In this document: in pieces, positions 21,982 through 32,755 of the stretch
Numbering within the stretch: position 1 is the stretch's first letter
Layout of the letters: every line of letters begins with the position of its first letter
NCBI GenBank assembly: GCA_037043235.1
Contig: JAWRVZ010000556.1
Span: 98,559 to 162,558 of the forward strand
From: Rhodeus uyekii
Lineage: Eukaryota; Chordata; Actinopteri; Cypriniformes; Acheilognathidae
Reading direction: 5' to 3'
DNA: 64,000 nucleotides
Notes under the pieces: model-generated
What the model was told of the DNA's origin: nothing
Database searches by the model: none
Seen by the model: only the letters and a program-made list of their open reading frames with translations
Made by a program: the position numbers and the translations under genes

Positions 21982-22853
21982 GCTTACTGGACTCCTGAAA
22001 ACAACATTGAAATAGAATTGATTTTTTCACAAAGAAAGGCTGCTCCGGGAGAGCCCACCTGCCCGGACGGGATTTTTTGCTGCTGGGAATGCGATGGACC
22101 CATGGAACAACTGACAGGTCCTGTGCCTGGCTCTATATATGATTGGATTACTGATAGCGGGGCTCCTATTCTTTGGCTTTGGGATTACCCTGACCTATCG
22201 AAAGATTGGTAAAACAGCTGCAAGCAAATTCACGGAGCCGCTGTCTGAAATGAAGAAATGCCTCGAGGCCGTGTTTGACCGTTTGAAGGAATTAGATCAG
22301 AGAGTGACACAGATTGAGGAACACAAGGATTCAGACGACAGCTTGAGTTTTGATCTCACCATCTACGAGTCTGATTATATGCAGAAACCGAAAAAAATGG
22401 AGACAGACTGAATCCAGATAAACTGTAGCAACCTTAAAAGAAGATATAACTGAGTTATAATTTTTTAATAAACAAACAAAATAAAAGTAAACTCACAACT
22501 AAATATCACGGAAAGACATGACCCCAAGAGATGCTGGTATCCAGTTTGTCATCAGTGTCGTAGTAAACTTGATCTTCTCAGACATTCTGACTTCAGTTGT
22601 CCAGTTGATATTAGATTAAGAGCTAATATATTCCTGCAAATGTTCTTATGATGTTCTTACACTTACTGACGCGAAATCTTTAAATACGTAGCTTTGGATG
22701 TTACTTCGAAGAATTATCCAGTCTAATAGTCTCCAAACTGTTTCTGAAACATTATAGAAGGGTACATATTAATTACTAACAGAATAAGAATATTCAAAAA
22801 ATAATAATTTACATTATTTTCAAGAAATCTTCATAGGACTTGATAAACTGTCT
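21982..22853 (+). repeat. IR-C left arm
   Basis: Pairs with 24518-25375 (coordinate sum about 47371 near the loop), forming a foldback with about 870-bp arms and a 1.66-kb loop that contains the gag fragment. Confidence 0.8.
22094..22411 (+). pseudogene. Membrane/coiled-coil ORF, nonsense copy B
   Basis: Same 106-codon frame as 3593-3910 but codon 7 (Trp in the intact copy) is TGA at 22112-22114. From the internal Met of the TM segment (22139) the frame is open to 22411 and the heptads are unchanged. Another frame is open across 22018-22212, overlapping the leader, but encodes no recognised domain. Confidence 0.6.
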
Positions 22854-22954
22854 GTCTGACTGAGTGACAAAATGCCAGACAATTTTGAAAAGTTGATTAA
22901 TAAATATAGGGCTGCCACTAATAATTATTTTTGTAGTAATTAGTAAATAGTAGG

Positions 22955-22981
<27 letters not shown>
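22955..22981 (+). repeat. Poly(T) run
   Basis: 27 consecutive T; absent from the homologous position near 4450-4490. Confidence 0.9.
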
Positions 22982-22988
<7 letters not shown>

Positions 22989-23801
22989 ATCAGATCATTT
23001 TTTTTGGGGGGTAATAAAAATCAACCAAAAGAACAATGTTAACAACTTTGGTTAAATATTAACTATATTTTTTAATCCATATTTGGAATATCATTTTACG
23101 AATTTATCTCAAGCACATCTTTTTCTTGATATATATACTTTTTCTATATAAATACTATTTTATTATATATGGCCAGAGCCGGCGCCAGCCGAGTCCCGAA
23201 GAGGGGGCGTGTGAAATACTGAAAGGGGGCGGTGATCAGGGTGGCTTTTTTATTTTAATAAACAATATCGAGTCTATAAAACACTAAAGTACAACAAATA
23301 TATTGATAAAGACACTCGATGAAGCTTCATACACACCGGGACACACTTTTTTTTCACAATGTTGATTTTTCTTGCAATCATAATGCAATGGACTGTGTGT
23401 GGCCTATATTAAACATTTAAATAAAAGGGTTGCTCAGCTGTTTACACAGTCATATAGCCTAAAATAAAAGAGCCTACACAGGGACAGGAAATGAGAATGC
23501 AAACGAAAAAAAAAACAGCCTTATGAGCTTCAAAAAAAAAAAAGCTCCGGCTAAAAAAGCGGAGCTTCACTCATGAATCGCGCACCGGTATTTGTCGCGC
23601 TCCTAGCCTACTTGTAGCCATTAAAACAAGTTTTTAGTTTCACTTTAAATATTTTAAATATTTTAAATATAATCATCACATAAACAGCATTTATTTAAAA
23701 TATAATCATCACATAAACAGTATTTATTTTAAATATAATCATCACATAAACAGCATTTATGAAGCAGAACTTGAAATAGCAGCAGCAGGTGTTGTGGTAG
23801 A

Positions 23802-24169
23802 CCCCCATGCTGTTCGCCGTGAGAAAGTTGCCGTCTCTCATGTTGAAGAACAGGGAAAAGAGATAGATGCTGTACGCGGAAGAGCGCCGGGAGGCCATCG
23901 GTCTCCGCCAGTCCGTACCGCACAAAAAGGGTGTGTTTTTACTGTCTCGATTCCGGCCATCTCATTGCAGATTGTGAAGCATGGAAAAAGAAAAATGCGT
24001 CTAAATCGAAAAGTGTTGCTTCTGTAAAATCTGTGGCACCCTCACCTGCTGATTCGAATAAGTCACAATACCAACATTTTCTGTTAACTGGTTCAGTAGC
24101 GTTGTCTGATGAGTCTGTTTTTAAGCCAGTAGCTAACTATGCTCCGTGATACAGAATCTGCTCAGACAG
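23802..24169 (+). pseudogene. gag: Captured gag fragment with intact zinc knuckle
   Basis: Homologous to 15858-16215. The knuckle CFYCLDSGHLIADC keeps all ligands of CX2CX4HX4C, unlike the 16-kb copy. One base is missing from an A-run just upstream (about 23926), so the knuckle is out of frame with the preceding segment. No LTR or pol sequence accompanies it, so it arrived as an isolated piece or by rearrangement. Confidence 0.75.
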
Positions 24170-24170
24170 C

Positions 24171-24503
24171 GACTGTGTGTGGCCTATATTAAACATTTAA
24201 ATAAAAGGGTTGCTCAGCTGTTTACACAGTCATATAGCCTAAAATAAAAGAGCCTACACAGGGACAGGAAATAAGAATGCAAACGAAAAAAAAAACAGCC
24301 TTATGAGCTTCAAAAAAAAGCTCCGGCTAGCTTCACTCATGAGTCGCGCACCGGTATTTGTCGCGCTCCTAGCCTACTTGTAGCCATTAAAACAAGTTTT
24401 TAGTTTCACTTTAAATATTTTAAATATTTTAAATATAATCATCACATAAACAGCATTTATTTAAAATATAATCATCACATAAACAGTATTTATTTTAAAT
24501 ATA
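24171..24503 (+). repeat. Direct duplication of 23391-23735
   Basis: Offset of 780 bp at the start, with a few small deletions in the A-rich part. The gag fragment therefore sits between two copies of the same 340-bp sequence. The next 16 bases (24504-24519) are the reverse of the hairpin stem near 23551-23566. Confidence 0.8.
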
Positions 24504-24517
24504 AGCTCCGCTTTTTT

Positions 24518-25375
24518 AGACAGTTTATCAAGTCGTATGAAGATTTCTTGAAAATAATGTAAATTATTATTTTTTGAATATTCTTATTCTGTTAGTAATT
24601 AATATGTACCCTTCTATAATGTTTCAGAAACAGTTTGGAGACTATTAGACTGGATAATTCTTCGAAGTAACATCCAAAGCTACGTATTTAAAGATTTCAC
24701 GTCAGTAAATGTAAGAACATCATAAGAACATTTGCTCTTAGTCTAATATCAACTGGACAACTGAAGTCAGAATGTCTGAGAAGATCAAGTTTACTACGAC
24801 ACTGGTGACAAACTGGATACCAGCATCTCTTGGAGTCATGTCTTTCCGTGATATTTAGTTCTGGGTTTACTTTTATTTTGTTTGTTTATTAAAAAATTAT
24901 AACTCAGTTATATTTTCTTTTAAGGTTGCTACTGTTTATCTGGATTCAGTCTGTCTCCATTTTTTTCTGTTTCTGCATATAATCAGACTCGTAGATGGTG
25001 AGATCAAAACTCAAGCTGTCGTCTGAATCCTTGTGTTCCTCAATCTGTGTCACTCTCTGATCTAATTCCTTCAAACGGTCAAACACGGCCTGGAGGCATT
25101 TCTTCATTTCAGACAGCGGCTCCGTGAATTTGCTTGCAGCTGTTTTACCAATCTTTCGATAGGTCATGGTAATCCCAAAGCCAAAGAATAGGAGCCCCGC
25201 TATCAGTAATCCAATCATATATAGAGCCAGTCACAGGACCTGCCAGTTGTTCCATGGGTCCATCGCATTCCCAGCAGCAAAAAATCCCGTCCGGGCAGGT
25301 GGGCTCTCTCGGAGCAGCCTTTCTTTGTGAAAAAATCAATTCCATTTCAGTGTTGTTTTCAGGAGTCCATTAAGC
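24518..25375 (-). repeat. IR-C right arm (third copy of the membrane-ORF unit)
   Basis: Reverse copy of 21982-22853; it is also the outer end of the IR-B left arm, since its plus-strand equivalent starts again at about 63860. Confidence 0.8.
24946..25263 (-). pseudogene. Membrane/coiled-coil ORF, nonsense copy C
   Basis: Same frame as 3593-3910. Codon 11 (Cys in the intact copy) is TGA at 25231-25233, a lesion different from that of copy B, so the two nonsense changes arose separately. The TM and coiled-coil part remains open. Confidence 0.6.
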
Positions 25376-25478
25376 GAGATGGTCCTCACTGCGGAACACG
25401 AGATCCAGGGGGAGGAGTTGGATCCAGATCCAACTCCTCCCATTATATATACTTCGCCCCGCCGCCGCCCCATCACAC

Positions 25479-25580
25479 ATGGTCATGGTGTGCGAAGACA
25501 TCCACCCAGGCTTCTGCAGCGAGTTCTGTGAAATCTGTGCTGACCAGTGTGAAAGGATGGATGGATGGATGGATGGATAG
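25479..25580 (+). CDS. Short Cys-rich reading frame, possible captured terminal exon
   Basis: ATG 25479 to TAG 25580, 33 codons: after MVMV it reads CEDIHPGFCSEFCEICADQC, five cysteines spaced C-x8-C-x3-C-x2-C-x3-C. The end lies in the GGAT repeat (25555-25578). An AATAAA follows at 25712-25717, so the segment resembles the last exon and 3' UTR of a gene taken up by the TIR element. It could equally be chance. No family recognised. Confidence 0.25.
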   Translation: MVMVCEDIHPGFCSEFCEICADQCERMDGWMDG

Positions 25581-26090
25581 CTAATTGTGAATGTCCTGTG
25601 GTTTCCCTGTAATGTTGGTCTAATTCTGTGTGTTCCCAATGTCGTTTTCCTTATGTTTTGCCTTCAAAGTTTCCCTACTGTTTTCAAAATGTCTGTTTTA
25701 GCTCGTGTGTTAATAAAGTTTTTTTTCCAATTTAATTGCGTTGGTAATACATTTTGCATGCATTTATGTAAGTGAGATGCTCTTATGCTATTTAAATGAA
25801 GTCAGATGCTCTTGTGAAGTCACTTATAAGTGACTTATAAGTATAATTAGTGCTGCTATAATTTAGTCACATACAGTGTCATAATCAGTAGTGAAAAAAG
25901 CACATTCTCTACTTGAATTTAAACTTGAATTAAGTGCCTACTAATTAATATACTTAAGTATTGGAAATCAAAGTGCATGTGGACTACTGAAAGGGGTTAA
26001 AGATCAGCCAATCAAAGAATACAGTGAATCTACGAAATTTGTAAGTAATCTTTTTTGTTTTAGATTATATTTAAACGTTTCTCCAAATTA

Positions 26091-26160
26091 ATAAAATACG
26101 TGGCTATTGTCCACCACTACGTGTAAGTACGTAGTGGTGGACAATAGCCACGTATTTTAT
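26091..26160. repeat. Perfect 32-bp hairpin with 6-base loop
   Basis: Arms 26091-26122 and 26129-26160 are exact reverse complements around GTAAGT (26123-26128). The core is TGGCTATTGTCCACCACTAC. It lies inside the TIR element. Confidence 0.92.
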
Positions 26161-26554
26161 ACAAATTACCACAACGTATAAACTACAGTGTTTGTAACTA
26201 TTAAAAACTTTAATATTTGTTTTCGGCAAGTTTGTTTTTACGTCAAAAGAATAACTAACTAGTTACGACTCGATGCTGAAAAGATAGAGCAACAAGTACG
26301 AAGTGTGGGGAATCTGTTGACCAATCAGAATGCAGTGGAAGGAAATCCAACTCCGCCCCTTGGATCTGGATCCAACTCCGCCCCCTGGATCTCGTGTACT
26401 GCATTGAGGTGCTACTGAAAATCTTGCCAGTCTCACCAGTTTACATTTTTACAAAAATGTATTTATTTATGAATTCACAAGATTTAACTCAAAGATTAAA
26501 GACTCCGACTTCATTTCTTAAGAGCAAATCATAATTATAAAATTTCCACTAGTG

Positions 26555-27260
26555 CAGGGGTGGCCAACCCGGCCCGCGGAGACCTTTTTGTCTACGAAAA
26601 AATAAATAAAAAATACCATAAATTTACATGTATCCTGCCAAGATCAGCCGCCGCTCACGTGGACATGATGTTTTTACCGAATTCAAATAGAGGCGCGTAG
26701 AAGCGCGTTCCCTTTCGAGAGTGAGAACGAGATGTTTAATGAAATGCATTTGGGAACTCCTCCCCTTCAAGTCAATTCTGAAACCTTATGGATAACAGCA
26801 GTTGACAACTGGCCAATCGTAGAATCTGCAGATCTGGCTGCCAGACGGTATAAATATCTTAAATAGCATTTCCTTCATACTTCTCTAAACGGAATATGAT
26901 AAAATAACAGAGGTTACGATAGTAACCGGATACGTTTTCCAACCGATCACTACATTACCAAGCCGCTGCTTACTTTTTATACTTCCGGTCACCGTCAATG
27001 AGATAATATACCGTTTCTTCCCGCATATATAATTCACAGACGGATTCATTTTTACAAGCTCATATAGCTCGCGGGTGTCACATGTCAAACGTATAAAATT
27101 TTTATTTATAAACATATAAAGTGTGTGATATATGTGCGAGACCTTTCTAATGTCAAAACCCCATCAACAAATGCGAATTCAACTGTCTTTTTTATGCGGC
27201 TCTCCGCAGCCATGAGCTTTATTTTGTGGCTCATCATGCTGAACAGGTTGGCCACCCCTG
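26555..27260. mobile_element. hAT-1, left copy (706 bp)
   Basis: Termini CAGGGGTGGCCAACC and GGTTGGCCACCCCTG, flanked by the 8-bp duplication CACTAGTG (26547-26554 and 27261-27268). No transposase. The empty site is at 3339-3346 and the mirrored copy at 62887-63593. Confidence 0.9.
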
Positions 27261-27268
27261 CACTAGTG

Positions 27269-28570
27269 TATATGCATTGAATGGGTCCTAGCTCTGTCTC
27301 CCTTTCACTTCCGCAGGTGCTTGTCATGTTGAAATGTATAGCTTTTTACATCAAAGTCCACATTAGATCTGTTTTGAGTGCAAGCTAAGTATTAGTTGTA
27401 TGCATGGGCATGTGTTGCGTGATTCTAATGTACAGGGTTTTACAAACACAAATATATAGTTTATTGTGTAACGAAAATACCAATAATGACCAGGGAGAGC
27501 GTGGCTTTTAATCATAAGAAAGACTTTGACCATGTTTGTTGCGTCGTTGAGCAGTTGAACCTATCACAGAAGCTTACGTAAAGCATGAAGAATGTATTGT
27601 TCAATCACAGGGGTTTACGCACGCAACATTCACGCACAGGGGTTTGCTGAGTTGAGTTGAGTTGAGGAATACAATCACTCGCGTCATCGGTGAGAAAGTG
27701 AGAAAAATCCCTAAAGCAGAAGGCATTTCTAACTTGGCGAATTCTGCTCAGTCACTTTATGTTTATAACCACACATGTAAAGTGATTGACAGTATGTCTG
27801 GTAAATTTATATGGAAAAACAAAGTTCACTACATTAATAAAATCAGTAATATTACACTCATATGATACAGGTGGTCTCAATTTTAATTCTCTTTGGCGTT
27901 CTAAATAATACTATCCACAAATGTGCTGTGTGGTATTACAATTGTATTAATTGTATAAAGTAATAAAGTGAACACTCCATAATAATGCATCATTGTGTAG
28001 CTGCATATGTAGTAACCCTTTAATGAAAACAATTGTAATACAATACAATACGAAGGGTAATTGTAAATTCGGCCCTGTGAAACTGTCATTTACACTGATT
28101 TCAGAAAAGCTGATGCATTTAAAAACACCATTTAGCTGTTCTGAAATCACGTTCAGCACATTCGTGATGGAGTTTGTGTGGAGCAGCTTGTACTGTGAAC
28201 TGAAACACTGAATTAAGATAGGGAGCTGTCTTGCAAGAGACATTCTTCTAAGAACCATCATACACTTTAAAATCTAAGCTTTGGCATCAAAGTACATTTC
28301 TCTGAGCAAACATTGTGTGATAAAACGCATTGAAACACTACACCTTACCAGCAGAATTGATCAACTTTACTAAATGCTTTACTGTGCTTCTTCCTTTCTG
28401 GAAGCGTGGTCCTCAATGTCTTTCACGTTTGGTCCCGACCTCTAGACATGAATGTAATGAATTAATAATGCGGTCACAACGTACAGCAAGCACTCATAAA
28501 CTAAAAACATGTATATCAAACCACAGCTAAACATTACAAAAAGAAATGACCACATATGCTGGTATCCAGC
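27269..28570. other. IR-B arm: copies of earlier repeat blocks
   Basis: 27340-27900 is a copy of 2690-3270 in reverse, including the GTTGA run at 27651. 27905-28440 is a reverse copy of 10990-11510. The ORFs here begin on non-ATG codons or are repeat shadows, and differences between copies are mostly amino-acid-changing, so no gene is called. Confidence 0.65.
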
Positions 28571-30095
28571 TAGTCATCTGTGTTGTAGAACACATGTCAA
28601 GTCAAAATTAGACTAAGATCTAACATAGACTGCATTTCCTGCTTTTTAGCTCCTGAACCAAAAAGACTTATTTTGGCTCCAACATTTAAGCCTGATTCTG
28701 GAAAAGATGAACCTGCTTCACCTCACTTCACCTTGTGATACCACTTCACAATCTGACGGTGAAGGCATTTCTCCAGATTGGTCCTCTAAAACCCTATCAA
28801 TACCAGGCATCTTGAACATGCCTTCAGCATGGTTGGCCAAAAATGTCAACGCTACACGTGTGCGCTGATGATTTCTTGAGAATGTGTACACCATATATGC
28901 AGTTGATCCATATCACACATATAAGCGCTCAATATTGTCTTGCCAGTTAGAACGTTATTTTAGTAGCACCTGTTACGAAATAATTGGTCTGTAAATACAT
29001 TTAATACATGGGTGTGAGACAGAGTATACCATTTCTAGAAGTATACTTTAAACTTTTGATACATTGTTGAATTTAAAGAATTTTGTATTTAATTTATTTC
29101 AATAAAAAGCCGTTCTTTAACATCATTAAAACTGTTGTTGTCTTCTTCTTTTTTTAAGTTTAGGCACCAGTGCTACTTTAAAAGTAAAAATTTGGTACTG
29201 GTATAATAAAAAACCCAAACAATACTCAACCCTACACAAAAAAGCACCACTTACTGAGAAAAATAATGTTTTCATTCCAAACTCACTTCAGACTCCCAAA
29301 CATTAATGTTCCCTCAAATGAGCATGCTTTAACCCAAGACACAGATAGAAACAGAACCTTATTAATCCTGAAGAGAATGGTCTGTTCGTCTTCCAGGTCC
29401 TCCTTTCATCACGGCATTCTTTGAGCCCGAGATCTCTTTCCTGTCCGTGGCAGTCTTTTAATTTATAGAAAAACATCTAGCATAAATGTCTGGGATTGGA
29501 CATTGCAATCGTCAGCTCAACGTAAACACCTACGATTGGTCGAACTGCTTGCAGCGTAACAAAAAACAACGTGTTCAAAGTCTTTGGGGAAAAAATGCCT
29601 TCGATTTGAATTGAACCGATTCCACACCTTTTCATTGTCATATCCAGGCTTCCGTGTAAAACCAGATCACATGTAATAGCCTTATCAAGGGCACACACAA
29701 TATCATCATTAATACTGCTTGCATACAGAGACATTATAAAGTAGCACACTGGACTACAGGCTCACACCTTACCCCGTGATGCTCAAACAGGTCCGTGAAG
29801 TTGATTCCTACAGCCAATCAGCACGTCTGTGAATTCGGCAGCTCAACATAAACGCCTGTGATTGGTTGATCGGCTCAACGTTGCAATAAACAACGCTTCA
29901 GTCTTCGAAGTCAAGGCTTTTGAAGTCTTCCGTTTTTTCCCCCAACTTTTTGAAGTGAACCGGCATTCCCGCATTCGAGGCCTTTTACTCGGTTAATTTA
30001 CGTCACCATACCTTGCAGTGTCTCACGCAAACACATACTTCAGACAAATGTCGAAAGAGATAGGTTTTTTACCGACCTTTTGTCACAGCCATCCT
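28571..30095. other. IR-B arm: unique block, no confirmed gene
   Basis: Contains an AATAAA near 29100 and two diverged copies of a 130-bp promoter-like segment (about 29500-29630 and 29825-29960), each with a reversed CCAAT box (GATTGGT). An 85-codon frame from the ATG at minus-strand position 29734 down to 29477 is shared with the right arm, one residue different, with no family match. Bases 28684-28716 are unusually different from the right arm. Confidence 0.5.
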
Positions 30096-30232
30096 GTGGC
30101 TGAGTGAGTAGAGGGTCGGTGCTTTCATCGCCAACGTCGTGGGTTCGCTCCCAGGGGGGAAACAAGTGCTGACGCAACGTTTTCCCTCAATGCAGTTTAG
30201 GTCGCTTTTAGGTCTGCCAAATGCCTAATTGT
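30096..30232 (+). mobile_element. tRNA-derived SINE (DANA/HE-like), copy a
   Basis: An A-box-like GTGGCTGAGTGAGTAG is followed after about 30 bp by a B-box-like GGGTTCGCTCCC (30141-30152), then a tail with GTCGCTTTTAGGTCTGCCAA. This order and tail resemble cyprinid DANA-type SINEs. It is diverged; no target duplication was identified. Confidence 0.6.
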
Positions 30233-30394
30233 GGATGGGGAATGGTAAGCAGACATTTCTTCTCCATTCATTAATAATGAATCCCTTTGCGTTTTCCACC
30301 TCTTATAGAGAAATTCAGAAGTACCATTTGTGTGCGTTTGGATCACATTTTCCTCTATAGACCTCTGCTAAACCTGCTAACGCTCTCGCAAAGC

Positions 30395-30503
30395 TTTCTT
30401 GTAGCTCAATAACAACAATATGGGTCATGGGTTTGATCCCAGGGAAAGCAAGAACTGATTCAATGTGCTCCTTGAGTGCAATGCCAAATGCATAAATGTC
30501 ATA
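30395..30503 (+). mobile_element. tRNA-derived SINE (DANA/HE-like), copy b
   Basis: TTGTAGCTCAATAAC, B-box-like GGGTTTGATCCC and the tail TGCCAAATGCATAAATG, a close match to the DANA-type tail as I know it. The hAT-2 target site begins immediately after it. Confidence 0.65.
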
Positions 30504-30511
30504 GTCTAGTC

Positions 30512-31496
30512 CAGGGGTGGGCAAACTACGGCCCGCTGGGCTTTTTAATCCGGCCCGCCGAACTTGTAGAAGTTATATTATTAATTTAAATTTTATTATA
30601 ATTACACCGCCTTCATTTGACTTTTCCCTGTAATGTCTGTGTTTCCTCAACAGATGTCGAACTTCAAAGACTTTGAGCTTTGAGTGTGATGTTACTCTCT
30701 ATTTCACTTTGCACTTTGAGCTCTTCAGTAAAAATGAGCAGACCGAAGCAAAGTAGATAGTTAGTATGTTTTACGCTGACGTCCGATTAAGGGCTGTATA
30801 TCTTGATATGCCAAGAAACTGTAGCTGTTTTTAAAGAATACATCATCAGCCGTCATTTTGCCACAAAACATGCCAGCTACGCTAGCAAACAATGATTCCC
30901 TGTGTTTTTAGCTGATCTGCATCTCTCTTACGGGGATTGAACACCGCCTATCGAAAGGGAACGTCTCCGGTTACTATTGTAACCTCTGTTGCCTCAGAGT
31001 TGAAAAACAGGACGTGAAATTAACTGTTGTGTTTGTGCTTGTTGAGCTTGGCAGAGTTCAGTTATGATTTTGAATATATACGATTGACTGCACGTATGCT
31101 ATTAAAACTGACTGTCAGCTAGAGCTGCATCGTGCGACAATTGGCCAGTTGTCAACTGGTGTTATCCCGTTAGGTTTCAGAAAATATGTGAAAGGGAGGA
31201 GTCCCTGAGAATCGCCACACAAAACTAACTCCAGACTTTGATGCACTTGCAAAAAAGGAGATCAACAACACTTGAGTTTATCTACTGTTTTATTAAATTA
31301 ATACATTTGGAAAACAATTTATCAATGAACCCTGATGTTTTGGTGCGTGTTAAAGGCCAAATCATTTCACGTAATGTTTTTTACATTTCATTTATATTAG
31401 TTCACACAAACACATTATGCTTCTATTCTGGCTCGGCCCTTTGTCAAATTTTAGAATCCAATGTGGCCCGCGAGACAAAAAGTTTGCCCACCCCTG
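30512..31496. mobile_element. hAT-2, left copy (985 bp)
   Basis: Termini CAGGGGTGGGCAAACT and AGTTTGCCCACCCCTG with the 8-bp duplication GTCTAGTC at 30504-30511 and 31497-31504. No transposase ORF. It shares an internal section with hAT-1 (TTGTCAACTG, GGTTTCAGAA and a GGTTACTATxGTAACC palindrome). Confidence 0.92.
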
Positions 31497-31644
31497 GTCT
31501 AGTCAATCATCAATGAATAAAGTAATGAACAAAACGTTAAAGAGAAGCTCTTGCTCCCTGCCTCATACACTTTATAATTAACCATTTTCCAATAGCTTTT
31601 ACTTTAACAATAATATAATAGTTGGAACAGAGGACCAACCTACG

Positions 31645-31975
31645 CAGACAAAACTAATTTTGGTTGCCTTTCAAATGACATAAAAATAAAATATCTAATA
31701 CTATTTATACAATAAAACCTCGAATACTTTTCATTTATTTTTTTTCCTACCACATTTTGTTTTTATGTGCCACAAATAAAAGGATTTTAGTTTATTTAAG
31801 AATAGAAAAAAAGATACAAATTGATATACTGTGAATGACACTAAAGAAATAAGTAAACCAGTTAAAGGTAAACAGCAGACATCAATAATGTCTCATGATC
31901 TCATGAACTCATGATCAATTCATGAGTTAAAATTCATGTCGTTAAAAAATGTGTTACCCTACACAGTTGCTAATG
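31645..31975 (+). repeat. AT-rich duplicated block, first copy
   Basis: Repeated at 32434-32755 with offset about 788 bp. Shared landmarks: ACTAATTTTGGTTGCC, TTTGTTTTTATGTGCCA and AACCAGTTAAAGGTAAA. The intervening 31976-32433 is AT-rich with no gene. Confidence 0.75.
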
Positions 31976-32433
31976 TAATGTAATCTAAATGGCTGCTAAG
32001 GGTGTGACAATTAATATAACAGTTATACATTTCTAGGCAGCAAGACAAGAACAAGTCAACAGTTCTGTTTCATAATACTCTGTTTCAATTATCTGTTTAC
32101 CAGAACTAATTTCTTCACTTGTACACTTGTAAAGAATAATAGTTCTCGTTGCATCCTTGTGACTGACCTGGACTGAAGAAATAACACTCAAATATCTGTT
32201 TCATTCCACTGTATAATAGCCTTAAAGAACTAACTTCAAAATGCATCATTGGCAAAAGACTCACTGTGTAATCCTTAGCTGACATCTAGTGGCTGTAGTT
32301 GAAATGTTGTTATTTTAATGTTAAAATTGTTCCAGTAAATGCATCTCATAAATGTAGTTCTTTAAAGTCGTTTACATAAAGTCTTGCTTTTTTATTATAA
32401 ATGGGAGCACATTTATGCTAATATTACATTAAT

Positions 32434-32755
32434 TACGCTTACAAAACTAATTTTGGTTGCCATAATTTGCCTTTCATTTATATAGATAAAATAAAATATC
32501 GAATACTTTTGTCTTTTCTTTTCTCTTTTGTTTCCTTCCACACTTTGTTTTTATGTGCCAAAAATAAAAGGAATTTCGTTTTTCAGGAATAGAAGAAAAA
32601 CACTCAAAATACAACTATTTTAGCTACAAGATGATATACTCTGAATGACATATCTAAAGAAATGCAGAAACCAGTTAAAGGTAAAGAGAAGAGAATGAAT
32701 TCATGAGTTAAAATGTATGTTGTTGAAAAATGTGTTATCCATATCAGTTGCTAGT
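32434..32755 (+). repeat. AT-rich duplicated block, second copy
   Basis: Diverged partner of 31645-31975, with about 35 further bases leading into the satellite edge. Confidence 0.75.

Larger units (their letters stand above)
21900..23801 (+). repeat. Second copy of the membrane-ORF unit (direct repeat of 3548-5190)
   Basis: It matches 3548-5190 on the same strand but keeps about 150 bp of leader (21950-22090) missing from the first copy, and gains a T27 run (22955-22981) and a short AAAGCTCCGG...CGGAGCTT hairpin near 23542-23567. At 23802 it is joined to a gag fragment where the first copy continues into other DNA. Confidence 0.8.
25384..26409 (+). mobile_element. Non-autonomous TIR element, 1026 bp
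   Basis: Its 48-bp ends (25384-25431 and 26362-26409) are inverted copies with four mismatches, sharing ACACGAGATCCAGGGGG. The left end overlaps a near-perfect 30-bp palindrome (25411-25440). Inside are a short Cys-rich ORF, a GGAT microsatellite, an AATAAA signal and a 32-bp perfect hairpin. The right arm of IR-B lacks the element, and about 150 bp of arm sequence is missing next to it on the left. No clean target duplication was found, so the superfamily is unassigned. Confidence 0.7.

Noticed and set aside
29477..29749. 90-codon minus-strand ORF and its mirror at 60430-60702
   Set aside because: Conserved only because the arms are nearly identical; the single difference changes an amino acid and no family is recognised.
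30096..30160. tRNA gene
   Set aside because: A and B boxes are present but the cloverleaf stems do not close and a SINE tail follows; called as SINE.
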